The notes: generated from the sequence alone by a model not told the origin. Counted from the stretch's first letter, positions 33,985 through 42,761 are shown. The stretch: 64,000 nt of DNA from Clostridia bacterium (GCA_017540175.1 JAFYBN010000089.1:33203-97202), one strand, 5' to 3'. Translations and numbers: made by a program.

Positions 33985-34340
33985 TTTTCATCGAATATCC
34001 GCCGTGCGGCACCTGCCGGAAAGCAAAAAAGTGGCTGGACGAAAAGGGCGTGTCCTATGACAGCCGCCACATCAAAAACGACAATCCCTCGGCTGAGGAA
34101 ATCGCCGCATGGCATAAAAAAAGCGGACTGCCGCTGAAAAAGTTCTTCAACACAAGCGGCAGACTGTACCAGTCCATGAATCTGAAGGACAAGCTTCCCG
34201 AAATGAGCGAAGAAGAGCAGATCGCTCTTCTCGCCTCGGACGGGATGCTTGTGAAGCGTCCAATCCTTTTGACGGACTCCGCCGTGCTCGTCGGCTTCCG
34301 GGAAGCCGAATGGGAAAAAGCCGTCGCGGGCACCGTTTGA
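33981..34340 (+). CDS. ArsC/Spx-family protein
   Basis: 119 residues of the arsenate reductase-related thioredoxin-like family. PPCGTCRKAKKWLDEKGV contains a CxxC (C9, C12), and the family KRPIL motif is in MLVKRPILLTD. The CxxC and length resemble Spx/YffB-like proteins as much as true arsenate reductase, and no arsenic genes are near. The start ATGA overlaps the Nudix-esterase stop, so it is the third gene of the alarmone synthetase operon. A redox or stress role is inferred. Confidence 0.88.
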   Translation: MIFIEYPPCGTCRKAKKWLDEKGVSYDSRHIKNDNPSAEEIAAWHKKSGLPLKKFFNTSGRLYQSMNLKDKLPEMSEEEQIALLASDGMLVKRPILLTDSAVLVGFREAEWEKAVAGTV

Positions 34341-34366
34341 CTTCCTGAGCGGATTGGCGAAAACCC

Positions 34367-34395
34367 TTGCAAAAAACTCCCCGTTGTGATACAAT
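34367..34395 (+). promoter_or_regulatory. Promoter of the glycerophosphate genes
   Basis: TTGCAA (34367-34372), 17-base spacer, TACAAT (34390-34395). Confidence 0.68.
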
Positions 34396-34425
34396 AAGGA
34401 AAATCACAGAAGGGAGTTTTTGTTG

Positions 34426-35226
34426 ATGGAAAAGCTGCCTTACCGAAATCCCGTGAGCGTCGCTGCCCACCGGGGAAACTCGAAATTCTGCCCGGAGAAT
34501 ACGATGGCCTCCTTCCGCTCCGCCGTTGAGCTGAAGCCGGATATGCTCGAGATCGATCTCCATATGACGAAGGACGGCGAGATCGTGATGATGCACGATC
34601 ACAAGGTGGATCGGACCACGAACGGGACGGGGCTGGTACGCGAACACACGCTTGCCGGGATCCGCTCTCTGGACGCCGGAAGCTGGAAGGGAGAGGAATT
34701 CGAGGGTGAAAAAGTCCCGACGTTTCACGAGTTTCTCGAATTCATGCGCGATTATCCCGAAATCATGCTCAACGTCGAACTGAAGGATTATCCCGCCGAC
34801 TCCGGCGCGTTCGCGTATGAATCCGCTGAAAAAGCCATTGCCATGATGGACGCCTTCGGCGTGACCGAGCGGAGCACCGTCAATACCTGGAGCGGCGAGC
34901 TGAACGAATGGATCGACGAGAAGTATGGAAAGCGGATCAAAATCCATGCCTACCATCCGCAGGAGCTGATGGGGAAGAATCAGAAGCGCTTCGTCTACGA
35001 CTACGCCTACTGCGTCTGCCTCTTCAGCACATGGGAGGGCACGAAGGTCGTCCCGAAGCGGATGTTCGATTTCACGCGCGCCATGGGAGTCGAGCCGTGG
35101 GTGTATTATCCCGTCGACACGCCCGAGGTGTATGACGCTTCCATCGCGAACGGCGCGGTCCTCTTTACTTCGAACGACCCGGCATGGGCGCTTGATTATC
35201 TCAGAAAAAAAGGTCTGCACGACTGA
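34426..35226 (+). CDS. Glycerophosphodiester phosphodiesterase
   Basis: Hydrolyses glycerophosphodiesters to glycerol phosphate and an alcohol, 266 residues. The catalytic HRGN and ENTMASF pair, EIDLHMTKDGEIVMMHDHKVDRTTNG, and LNVELKD are present. No signal peptide, so it is the cytoplasmic UgpQ-like form. The ATG at 34426 is used; an in-frame TTG lies 6 bases earlier. The next gene, 10 bases on, encodes a glycerol-3-phosphate dehydrogenase, so its product is probably oxidised directly. Confidence 0.95.
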   Translation: MEKLPYRNPVSVAAHRGNSKFCPENTMASFRSAVELKPDMLEIDLHMTKDGEIVMMHDHKVDRTTNGTGLVREHTLAGIRSLDAGSWKGEEFEGEKVPTFHEFLEFMRDYPEIMLNVELKDYPADSGAFAYESAEKAIAMMDAFGVTERSTVNTWSGELNEWIDEKYGKRIKIHAYHPQELMGKNQKRFVYDYAYCVCLFSTWEGTKVVPKRMFDFTRAMGVEPWVYYPVDTPEVYDASIANGAVLFTSNDPAWALDYLRKKGLHD

Positions 35227-35236
35227 GGAGGAGAAT

Positions 35237-36286
35237 ATGGCGATCATTACGATTGTGGGCTCCGGCATGATGGGGTCCGCGCTGGCATATCCGTCAAGGG
35301 AGAACGGACATACGACAAGGCTCGTGGGAACCCACCTTGACCGGGAGATCATCGATGCCTGCCGCCGCACGAACCGTCATCCGAAATTCACGAAGGATTT
35401 TCCGCTCGGCGTAGAGTTTTATCAGATCGAGGAAATGAAAGAAGCGCTGTGTGGAGCCGATCTCGTGATCGGCGGCGTTTCCTCGTTCGGCGTGGACTGG
35501 TTCGGGGAACACGTCCTCCCGGCAGTCCCGGAAGACGTCCCCGTGCTCACCGTGACCAAGGGGCTTCTCGATACCGAGGACGGCGAGCTTCTGCCCTATC
35601 CCGTCGTATGGGAAAAGTGGCTCGCGGAAAAAGGACTCCGCCGCGATCTGAACGCGGTCGGCGGTCCCTGCACAAGCTACGAGCTTGTCGCGCACGATCA
35701 GACCGAGGTCGCGTTCTGCGGGAAGAATCCCGAAACCCTTCGTACAATCAGGGACCTGATGCGGACGGATTACTATCACATCAGCCTTTCTACGGACGTC
35801 GTCGGGATCGAAAGCGCGGTCGCGCTCAAAAACGGCTACGCGCTCGGCATCGCCCTCACCGTCGGTCTCAATCAGAAGGAATTCGGACTTGACAGCGAAC
35901 TGCATTACAATTCTCAGGCCGCCGTCTTCGGACAGGCAGTCCGTGAAATGTCGAAGCTGCTTGACTTACAGGGTGCGGGAACACTTGACAATCTGGCAGT
36001 CGGAGCCGGGGACCTCTATGTGACCGTTTACGGCGGCAGAACGCGGCTTGTCGGCATCCTGCTCGGGCGCGGTCTTGACATCGACGAGGCGAAGGCGGAG
36101 CTGAACGGCGTCACGCTCGAATCCCTTGTCGTAGCGGTCCGCGTTGCGCGCGCCGTCCGTGTGCTTGCCTCAAAGGGTTTGGTTAATCCCGCCGAATTTC
36201 CGCTGCTCATGCATGTGGACGACATTCTCGAAAAGAAGGTTCCCGTCGAAATCCCGTGGGAGAAATTCACTTTCGAGAAATTCTGA
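35237..36286 (+). CDS. NAD(P)-dependent glycerol-3-phosphate dehydrogenase family protein
   Basis: 349 residues, interconverting glycerol-3-phosphate and dihydroxyacetone phosphate. The Rossmann loop is VGSGMMGSALAYP; later motifs are VTKGLL, GPCTSYELVA, the catalytic-lysine region GIESAVALKNGYALGIA, and GAGDLYVTVYGGRTR. It is related to GpsA but differs from the textbook sequence (GxGxxG is GSGMMG, and the GPS/A segment is GPCTSY), so it may be a dedicated paralogue. GGAGGAG ribosome site; same operon as the phosphodiesterase. Confidence 0.88.
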   Translation: MAIITIVGSGMMGSALAYPSRENGHTTRLVGTHLDREIIDACRRTNRHPKFTKDFPLGVEFYQIEEMKEALCGADLVIGGVSSFGVDWFGEHVLPAVPEDVPVLTVTKGLLDTEDGELLPYPVVWEKWLAEKGLRRDLNAVGGPCTSYELVAHDQTEVAFCGKNPETLRTIRDLMRTDYYHISLSTDVVGIESAVALKNGYALGIALTVGLNQKEFGLDSELHYNSQAAVFGQAVREMSKLLDLQGAGTLDNLAVGAGDLYVTVYGGRTRLVGILLGRGLDIDEAKAELNGVTLESLVVAVRVARAVRVLASKGLVNPAEFPLLMHVDDILEKKVPVEIPWEKFTFEKF

Positions 36287-36293
36287 ACGTTGC

Positions 36294-36785
36294 TTATTTC
36301 TCCGGCCTCTCGAAGCCGTGAATGAAGCCTGTCACGTCCGAAGAGCACAGGTCCCCTCCGATCACCTTGTTCCGATAGACGATGACGTTCGCCATGACCG
36401 TTCCCTTATAGTTCGGATAGTTCGTCACCTTCATGGTGTACCGGGTGACCTCCTTTCCGCGGTAACGGGAAAGATCGAGCCCCTGCGACCGCTGCAGCTC
36501 GTTGTAGGACTTCATCACCTTGTCAAACTCCGACGGTATTTTGATCTTCGCCGTCTCAAGCGGCTCCGATTCCGTTTCCCAGCCGAACTGGGCGAGGAAT
36601 TTCTGAACGTCCTCCGGCGTCTTTACCTTTTTATAGCTGTATTTCTCCGCCGCCGCGGTGATCGCCTTGGTCGAAGTCGGAACGTATTCCGGCACGGCGA
36701 GGATGACGGCGCAGAGCACGGCGAGCGAGACGGCAATGATGCCGAAAAACTTGAGCGTATTCGCGCGAACGGTCCAGATAAACAT
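36294..36785 (-). CDS. DUF4830 membrane-anchored protein
   Basis: 163 residues. The start at 36785 is chosen because GGAGG lies 5 bases upstream; an in-frame ATG 21 bases earlier has no ribosome site. One N-terminal membrane helix (FFGIIAVSLAVLCAVILAVPEYV) is followed by an extracytoplasmic domain with the family pattern VQKFLAQFGWETESEP, IPSEFDKVMKSYNELQRSQGLDLSRYRGKEVTRYT-like sequence and VIVYRNKVIGGDL. I recognise this as DUF4830, common in Clostridia and of unknown function. It is transcribed against both neighbours. Confidence 0.8.
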   Translation of the reverse strand: MFIWTVRANTLKFFGIIAVSLAVLCAVILAVPEYVPTSTKAITAAAEKYSYKKVKTPEDVQKFLAQFGWETESEPLETAKIKIPSEFDKVMKSYNELQRSQGLDLSRYRGKEVTRYTMKVTNYPNYKGTVMANVIVYRNKVIGGDLCSSDVTGFIHGFERPEK

Positions 36786-36861
36786 ATGAGCCTCCGTGTT
36801 TTTCATGTTGTCACATCCTATGCGACGCGCGTGCCGCTCAGAACCATCCGGGAGGTGCCCA

Positions 36862-38136
36862 ATGTTTCAAAATGTGCTTGCCATTCATTCCGCCTGCTCC
36901 TGCGGCAAAAAGCATCCGCTTCTGACGAAGGAATGCGTCGTTTCAAAGGAAGCGGCGCTTGCCATGCGGGATTATATCGCGGCCAATAACTTCCGCCGTC
37001 CCCTGATCGTCGCGGATGAGAACACCGTCGTCTTCGCCGAAAACCTGCTCGCCCGTTTTCCCGCCGCGAAGGCGGTCGTGGACGGGCACGCGCACGCGAC
37101 GGAGGTTTACGTCGCCGAGGTCGAAAGTGTGATCGACGCCGAAAAGCCCGATGTGCTGATCGCGTGCGGCTCCGGCTCGGTTCACGATATCACCCGCTAC
37201 TGCGCGAAGGAAAAGGGACTGCCGTTTCTGTCCTACCCGACGGCGGCGAGCGTCGACGGATTCGTCTCCGGCGTCGCCGCGATGACGTGGCACGGGCAGA
37301 AGCTCACGTTTCCCTCCGTCCCGCCGCTCGCCTGCTTTGCCGATCCGGAGGTCTTCAGCTCCGCGCCGGAGAGGCTCACCGCGTCCGGCGTCGGGGATGT
37401 GCTCGGCAAGTGGGTCTCGCTGTTTGACTGGCGCGTCGGACAAATCCTGACGGGTGAGCCGGTGTGCGAGGAGATTTTCGCGCTCGAAGCCGAGGCCGTA
37501 TCCGAAGCCGCGGATGCCGTGCGTTCGCGTTCGGTCATGAGCAGGGAAGCCTACACCGAGAAGATCATGAACGCGCTTCTGATATCCGGACTCACGATCC
37601 AGCTCAATGAAACGTCCCGCCCGGCGTCGGGAGCCGAGCATCACCTGTCCCATCTATGGGAGATGCACCGAATCAACGAGAAAAACGACGGTCTGCACGG
37701 CGAGCAGGTGGCGGTCGGAATGCTCGCGGCGGTGAGACGCTACGACGCAGAGCTCTCAAAGGGCATCGATTACGAAAAGCTCGCATCTCCGGATCTTGCA
37801 AAAACTATGTGCAGGGAAGATCTTCTGCCCGTCTTCCGCGAACTGACGGACGGCATCCTGCGTGAAAATCTGCCGGACGGGACACTCGCATCCTCAAGCC
37901 TCGCGAAGATCCGCGTGACCGGCGATACCGACGAGAGGATCCGCCGCGCCGCGGAAGAGGTTCCGAAGCCGGAGGAGATCGAAGCTCTTCTGCACGCCGC
38001 CGGGACGCCGACGTCCCCCGCGGACATCGGACTGGACGACTCGCCGGAATTCATCGAAAAATCGCTCCGCTACGCGCCGTATGTCCGAAACCGGCTGACA
38101 CTCCTCAAAGCGCTGACCGCGGCAAAGAAGCTTTAA
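36862..38136 (+). CDS. sn-Glycerol-1-phosphate dehydrogenase (AraM/EgsA family)
   Basis: Reduces dihydroxyacetone phosphate to sn-glycerol-1-phosphate, 424 residues. Family motifs are GSGSVHDITRYCA (nucleotide loop), PTAASVDGFVSGVAAMT (metal Asp), SGVGDVLGKWVSLFDWR, GAEHHLSHLWEM (metal His) and LHGEQVAVGMLA (second metal His). Start after GGGAGGTG. In Bacillus the homologue AraM supplies the glycerophosphate for heptaprenylglyceryl phosphate made by PcrB. The gene follows a phosphodiesterase and a glycerol-3-phosphate dehydrogenase, forming a glycerophosphate group interrupted only by the opposing DUF4830 gene. No prenyltransferase is visible here. Confidence 0.9.
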   Translation: MFQNVLAIHSACSCGKKHPLLTKECVVSKEAALAMRDYIAANNFRRPLIVADENTVVFAENLLARFPAAKAVVDGHAHATEVYVAEVESVIDAEKPDVLIACGSGSVHDITRYCAKEKGLPFLSYPTAASVDGFVSGVAAMTWHGQKLTFPSVPPLACFADPEVFSSAPERLTASGVGDVLGKWVSLFDWRVGQILTGEPVCEEIFALEAEAVSEAADAVRSRSVMSREAYTEKIMNALLISGLTIQLNETSRPASGAEHHLSHLWEMHRINEKNDGLHGEQVAVGMLAAVRRYDAELSKGIDYEKLASPDLAKTMCREDLLPVFRELTDGILRENLPDGTLASSSLAKIRVTGDTDERIRRAAEEVPKPEEIEALLHAAGTPTSPADIGLDDSPEFIEKSLRYAPYVRNRLTLLKALTAAKKL

Positions 38137-38155
38137 AGAAATTCAGAGAACGATC

Positions 38156-38198
38156 AAAAGCGCCCGCCTCCCGAGAGACCGAGAGACGAGCGCTTTTT
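38156..38198. terminator. Bidirectional terminator between glycerol-1-phosphate dehydrogenase and greA
   Basis: Arms AAAAGCGC (38156-38163) and GCGCTTTT (38190-38197) serve the two converging genes. Confidence 0.7.
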
Positions 38199-38210
38199 CA
38201 GTACGGTGAT

Positions 38211-38708
38211 TCAGTTGATGGTAAGGCTGCTGTCGTCCTCGCCCTTTTCCAGGTCGCGGATGGTGACGAAATACGCGCTGTTTTCGTTGACCTGAACCCG
38301 GATGCGGTCGCCGATCCTGTGTCCCATCAGCGCCTGCCCGAGCGGGGAATCCTTGCTGATGCGGTCGTTCAGAATGTCGGCGCGGAGATGGGTCACGAGC
38401 GTGACGATCCTCTCCTCCTCGTAATCCTCGTCCCAGAGCGTGACTTTGTCGAAAAGCCCGACGGTGTCCTCGTCCGAACTGTATTCCACCATCACGCCGT
38501 GTTCGAGCAGATTTTTCAGATAACGGATGCGGGAATAATTGCGGTTCAGTTCCCGTTTTGCGCTGCGGTATTCGTCGTTTTCCGAGAGGTCGCCGAAAGC
38601 GCGTGTCCTCTGCACCTCGGCGATGCACTGCGGCGTGACGACAGTCTGGCGGTGTTCGATCTCTTCCTTGATTTTTGCGATCTCAACTGCTGTGAGTTCA
38701 TGTGCCAT
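38211..38708 (-). CDS. greA: GreA/GreB-family transcription elongation factor
   Basis: Rescues backtracked RNA polymerase by stimulating transcript cleavage, 165 residues. The N-terminal coiled coil carries the acidic tip GDLSENDEYRSAKRE; the C-terminal FKBP-like domain includes SKDSPLGQALMGHRIGDRIRV. The start at 38708 follows AAGGAGA. It lies 99 bases downstream of the E1 gene on the same strand, and the gap holds a large inverted repeat but no recognisable promoter. Confidence 0.9.
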   Translation of the reverse strand: MAHELTAVEIAKIKEEIEHRQTVVTPQCIAEVQRTRAFGDLSENDEYRSAKRELNRNYSRIRYLKNLLEHGVMVEYSSDEDTVGLFDKVTLWDEDYEEERIVTLVTHLRADILNDRISKDSPLGQALMGHRIGDRIRVQVNENSAYFVTIRDLEKGEDDSSLTIN

Positions 38709-38736
38709 GAGTGTTCTCCTTGCGTTTGAAGTGTGT

Positions 38737-38786
38737 CCGCGCGGCGCGGAACACATGACTCAGCGGATCATGCCGCTGCCGCGCGG
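38737..38786 (-). promoter_or_regulatory. Nested inverted repeat in the greA leader
   Basis: Outer arms CCGCGCGGC (38737-38745) and GCCGCGCGG (38778-38786) enclose a second stem AGCGG/CCGCT (38762-38766 with 38773-38777). There is no T run, so it is not a normal terminator. It could be an RNA stability or attenuator structure between the E1 and greA genes. Confidence 0.45.
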
Positions 38787-38807
38787 ATACGCCGATAAAA
38801 ATCGGAA

Positions 38808-41294
38808 TCAGACGCCCTTCTTCGCTCTTTCGATGTGCTCGAGCTCGGTCTCGTTATAAGTCGGAACATAGCCCGGGATCGGCATGAGCTTTTCGTGGAT
38901 GACGTCGATGATGCCGTCCGGCTGCGGGAAGTAGTACTTCTCGAGCTCAAAGGCGGGCGTGATCCAGTTGCGGGAGCCGAAGACTGCCGGCGGCGCGTCG
39001 AGGTAGTCGAACGCCATTTCGGTGATGTTGGAGGCGAGGTCGCGCATGACGGAGCAGCGGTCGACCGCGTCGCCGACGATGACGATCTTGCCGGTCTTCT
39101 TGACGGATTCGATCACTTTGGAATAATCGAACGGAACGAGCGTGCGCGCGTCGATGACTTCCGCGGAAATGCCGTAATCCTTTTCGAGCTTCTTCGCGGC
39201 ATCCAGAGCACGGTAGAGGACCGCGCCGATGGAGAGAATGGTCACATCCTTGCCCTCGCGCTTGACGTCCGGTTCGCCGATGTTGACTTCATAATATCCT
39301 TCGGGAACGCCTTCCTTGTGGAATTCCTCGCCCTTGTCGTAAATTCTCTGGGATTCGAAGAAGACGACGGGGTCGGTTCCGTTCAGAGCCTGATTCATAA
39401 GACCCTTCGCGTCGTAAGGCGTAGCGGGGAAGCAGACCTTCAGACCCGGGATATGGGAGCAGAGCGCCGTCCAGTCCTGAGAGTGCTGCGCGCCGTATTT
39501 CGAACCGACGGAAACGCGGAGCACGACCGGCATCTTCAGAATACCGGCGGACATCGCCTGCCACTTCGAAAGCTGGTTGAAGATTTCGTCGCCCGCGCAG
39601 CCGATGAAGTCCGCGTACATGAGCTCGACGATGGCACGGCCGCCCGCGACCGCGTAACCGACGGCGGAGCCGACGATGGCGGATTCCGAAATCGGGGCGT
39701 TGAAGAAGCGGTGGTAGGGAAGGGCTTCGGTCAGACCGCGGTAAACGGCGAACGCGCCGCCCCAGTCACGGTTGTCCTCGCCGTAGGCGATGGTCGTCGG
39801 GTCTTCGTAGAACTTGTCGATGATGGCTTCGAAGAGACCGTCGCGGATGTTGTAGAGCTTCATCTTCGGGATCATCTCGCCCTTGTCGTCAAAGGCGTAG
39901 CGCGCCTTGGAAGCGATCTGCTTGACGCGGGGATCTTCTTCCTTCGGGATGAGGACCTCGGGCTCGCGCGTCGTGTCCATGGACTTGACGTGGCCGTTCG
40001 AATACATGATCGAGGAGATCATGTCGGGCTGCTTCGAGAGATCCATGCGCGGAGAAATCTCGTCGTCGATGGCGAGCTTGATGATCTTCACGGTGCGGTT
40101 CACGATCTCTTCGTCGATCGCGGCAAATTCCTCGTCCTTCGCGATACCGGCGGCAACGAGCTTTCTGCGGTAAGCGGGGATCGGATCGGCGTCCTTCCAC
40201 GCTTCGATTTCCTCGGGCGTGCGGTAAGTGGAGGAGTCGGACGGAGAGTGACCGGAAACGCGGTAGGTGGCGACTTCGAGGAACGCCGGACCCTGACCGT
40301 TCAGAAGGAGTTCCTTCTTGCGGGTCGTGGCGTCGATCACGGCGAGAGGATCGTAGCCGTTGACCTTTTCGGCGTGCATGGCGGAAGGCGTGAAGCCGGC
40401 GGGAAGTCTGGCGGGATAGGTGTAGCCCATCGTTTCGCCGAGGGTCTGACCGCCCATGCCGTAGAAGTTGTTGAACACGTTGAAGAGGATCGGCATGCCG
40501 TCGTCCGGATACTTGCCGCCCATGCCCCAGAGCTTGGTGATCTGATCCATGGAAGCGAAGTTTAAGGCTTCAAGCACGGGACCGCGGCCGAGCGCGCCGT
40601 CGCCGGAGTTGGCAACGACGATGCCCTTCTTGTGGTTGGCTCTCTTATAGAGCGCCGCGCCGAGCGCGATGGGAGCCGCGCCGCCGACGATTGCGTTGTT
40701 CGGGAAAATGCCGAAGGGGATGAAGAAGGCGTGCATCGAGCCGCCGAGCCCCTTGTTGAAGCCGGTCGTCCGCGCGAAGATTTCGGCGAGCGCGCCGTAG
40801 AGAAGGAAGTCTTTCGCGAGGTCTTTTACGCTGCCGGGATTTGCCTGCTTGCCTTCGACGACTTTCAGGATCGCGCCGTCGAGGAATTCCTTCATGATGT
40901 CATAGAGTTCGGTGTCGTCCAGCTTGTTGATGGAGGAAAGACCCTTCGCGAGGATCTCGCCGTGGCTGCGGTGGGAGCCGAACTGGAAGTCGTTGATGTC
41001 CATGCAGTAAGCCTGACCGACGGCGGAGGCTTCCTGACCGATGGAGAGGTGGGCGGGACCGGGGTTGTTGTACTTGACGCCGTTGTATTCGGATTTGACC
41101 TTGATCTCGTTCAGCATCGTCTCGAATTCACGGATGGTGCGCATGTCGTGATAAATGCGCATGAAATCCGATTTCGAGTAGATCTGCTTTTCTTCTTCGA
41201 TCGTTTTGTTGTAACGGCAGAGCGGAATGCTGTCGAAGTCGATGTAGCCGGGTTCAAAGACTTTACCGGGATCAATATATTGGGATTTCGGCAT
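38808..41294 (-). CDS. Fused alpha-beta E1 component of a 2-oxoacid (pyruvate/acetoin-type) dehydrogenase
   Basis: An 828-residue thiamine-diphosphate enzyme in which the usually separate alpha and beta chains are one polypeptide. The alpha half (to about residue 430) has HRSHGEILAKG, the ThDP motif GDGALGRGPVLEALNFASM (231-249) with its NN at 275-276 (a longer gap than usual), and GHSPSDSSTYRTPEE. A segment at 120-165 is also extended. The beta half from about residue 485 has IAYGEDNRDWGGAF, FNAPISESAIVGSAVGYAVAGG and YGAQHSQDWTALCSHIPGLKV. It works with the E2 and E3 encoded upstream. Substrate may be pyruvate, acetoin or a branched oxoacid. Confidence 0.92.
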   Translation of the reverse strand: MPKSQYIDPGKVFEPGYIDFDSIPLCRYNKTIEEEKQIYSKSDFMRIYHDMRTIREFETMLNEIKVKSEYNGVKYNNPGPAHLSIGQEASAVGQAYCMDINDFQFGSHRSHGEILAKGLSSINKLDDTELYDIMKEFLDGAILKVVEGKQANPGSVKDLAKDFLLYGALAEIFARTTGFNKGLGGSMHAFFIPFGIFPNNAIVGGAAPIALGAALYKRANHKKGIVVANSGDGALGRGPVLEALNFASMDQITKLWGMGGKYPDDGMPILFNVFNNFYGMGGQTLGETMGYTYPARLPAGFTPSAMHAEKVNGYDPLAVIDATTRKKELLLNGQGPAFLEVATYRVSGHSPSDSSTYRTPEEIEAWKDADPIPAYRRKLVAAGIAKDEEFAAIDEEIVNRTVKIIKLAIDDEISPRMDLSKQPDMISSIMYSNGHVKSMDTTREPEVLIPKEEDPRVKQIASKARYAFDDKGEMIPKMKLYNIRDGLFEAIIDKFYEDPTTIAYGEDNRDWGGAFAVYRGLTEALPYHRFFNAPISESAIVGSAVGYAVAGGRAIVELMYADFIGCAGDEIFNQLSKWQAMSAGILKMPVVLRVSVGSKYGAQHSQDWTALCSHIPGLKVCFPATPYDAKGLMNQALNGTDPVVFFESQRIYDKGEEFHKEGVPEGYYEVNIGEPDVKREGKDVTILSIGAVLYRALDAAKKLEKDYGISAEVIDARTLVPFDYSKVIESVKKTGKIVIVGDAVDRCSVMRDLASNITEMAFDYLDAPPAVFGSRNWITPAFELEKYYFPQPDGIIDVIHEKLMPIPGYVPTYNETELEHIERAKKGV

Positions 41295-41364
41295 GATGAT
41301 TTCTCCTTTTTATTGAAAGTGGATTGAATTCATATGAGAGGGGAGTTTTCCCCGGATCAGAGTC

Positions 41365-42753
41365 TCAGGAAATGTGGAACATCGCTTCGCGGATCGCTTC
41401 GCAAACGGTGGGATGAGGGAAGACGAGCTTTTCGACATCTTCGATCCGCTGCTTCTTCGCGACCATGGCGGCGGCCCCGTAAATGATTTCGGAGGCGTAG
41501 GAGCCGATCATGTGAACGCCGAGGATCTCGCGGTGCTGTTTGCCGTAGACGATCTTGACGATGCCGTCGCCGTTTTCGTTTTCCGCGACGTACCGTCCGC
41601 TGTACTGGAGGGGAAGGGTGAATTCGGCGGCATCGATCCCGGCGGCCTTGGCCGATTCGACGGTCTCGCCGACGGACGCGACTTCGGGATTCGTATAGAT
41701 GACGGAAGGAATGGAGCGGTAGTCCACGCGGTCCGCCTTGCCGAGCATATCGGAAACGGCGACTTCGCCTTCCCGGTACGCGGTGTGCGCGAGCATCAGC
41801 TTGCCGTTGACGTCTCCCGCCGCCCAGATGCCGGGTACGGAGGTTCTGCCGCGCTCATCCGTCACGACCGCGCCGCGGTTGAGCTGAACACCGACTGCGT
41901 CGAGACCGATGCCCGCGGTTCTGGCGCGTCTGCCGACCGAGATCAGGGCGAGGTCGCAGGGTAGCTCCACGGTCTTGCCGTCCTTCTCATAGCGGACGAC
42001 GCCCGCGCCGGGCTTGCCCTCGACCGCAGTGACCTTCGCGCCGAGCAGGAATTTCACGCCGCGCTTTTCGTAGCTCTTCTGTAAGATCGCGGAGATATCC
42101 TTTTCCGTCGGACCGGCGATCTTGTCGAGCATTTCGACAACGGTGACTTCGGAGCCGATGGAGTTGAAGTAGGACGCCATCTCGAGCCCGATCACGCCGC
42201 CGCCGATCACGGCGAGGCGCTTCGGAGCCGTGGTGAGATCCAGGATCTCGCGGTTGGTGACGGCAAAGGATGCCGAGTAGGATTCTTTCAGGCCGGGGAT
42301 CGGGGGCATGGCCGCCTCGGAACCCGTGCAGACGAGGATCTTCGCGCCTTCATAGGTCTTGCCGTCCGCTTCGACGGTGAAGCCGGAAGAAGTCTTGCCG
42401 GTGATTCTCGCGGAGGCGGAAACGACCGTCACGCCCGCGCCGCGCATCTTCGCGCCGACGCCGGAGACGAGCTTCTTCACGACCTTGTCCTTGCGGGCAA
42501 CGACTTTCGCGTGATCGATCGAAGCGCCGGTCACGGTCACGCCGTATGCGTCGCCGTGATGCGCGTAATCGAGGATCTTCGCGGAATAGAGCAGGGTTTT
42601 CGTCGGGATGCAGCCTTCGTTGAGGCACACGCCGCCGAGCGCTCTTTCTTCGAAAACGGCGGTTTTGAGTCCGCCCTCCGCTGCGCGCTCCGCCGCGTTG
42701 TAGCCCGCGGGACCGCCGCCGAGAATGAGGAGATCGAATTTCATTTCAGCCAT
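41365..42753 (-). CDS. lpdA: Dihydrolipoyl dehydrogenase (E3)
   Basis: Flavoprotein that reoxidises dihydrolipoamide with NAD, 462 residues. FAD site LLILGGGPAGYNAAERAAEGG, redox disulfide GGVCLNEGCIPTKTLL, NAD site VIGGGVIGLEMASYFNSIGSEVTVVE-like stretch, and the C-terminal catalytic HPTVCEAIREAMF are intact. The ATG at 42753 follows GTGAGG; an upstream in-frame GTG at 42765 would overlap the E2 stop. No lipoyl domain is fused. The middle gene of the E2-E3-E1 operon. Confidence 0.95.
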   Translation of the reverse strand: MAEMKFDLLILGGGPAGYNAAERAAEGGLKTAVFEERALGGVCLNEGCIPTKTLLYSAKILDYAHHGDAYGVTVTGASIDHAKVVARKDKVVKKLVSGVGAKMRGAGVTVVSASARITGKTSSGFTVEADGKTYEGAKILVCTGSEAAMPPIPGLKESYSASFAVTNREILDLTTAPKRLAVIGGGVIGLEMASYFNSIGSEVTVVEMLDKIAGPTEKDISAILQKSYEKRGVKFLLGAKVTAVEGKPGAGVVRYEKDGKTVELPCDLALISVGRRARTAGIGLDAVGVQLNRGAVVTDERGRTSVPGIWAAGDVNGKLMLAHTAYREGEVAVSDMLGKADRVDYRSIPSVIYTNPEVASVGETVESAKAAGIDAAEFTLPLQYSGRYVAENENGDGIVKIVYGKQHREILGVHMIGSYASEIIYGAAAMVAKKQRIEDVEKLVFPHPTVCEAIREAMFHIS

Positions 42754-42761
42754 ATCGCGCC

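Noticed and set aside
33981-34340. True arsenate reductase (arsC)
   Set aside because: No arsenic-resistance genes nearby and the family includes Spx and YffB-like proteins, so only the family is called.
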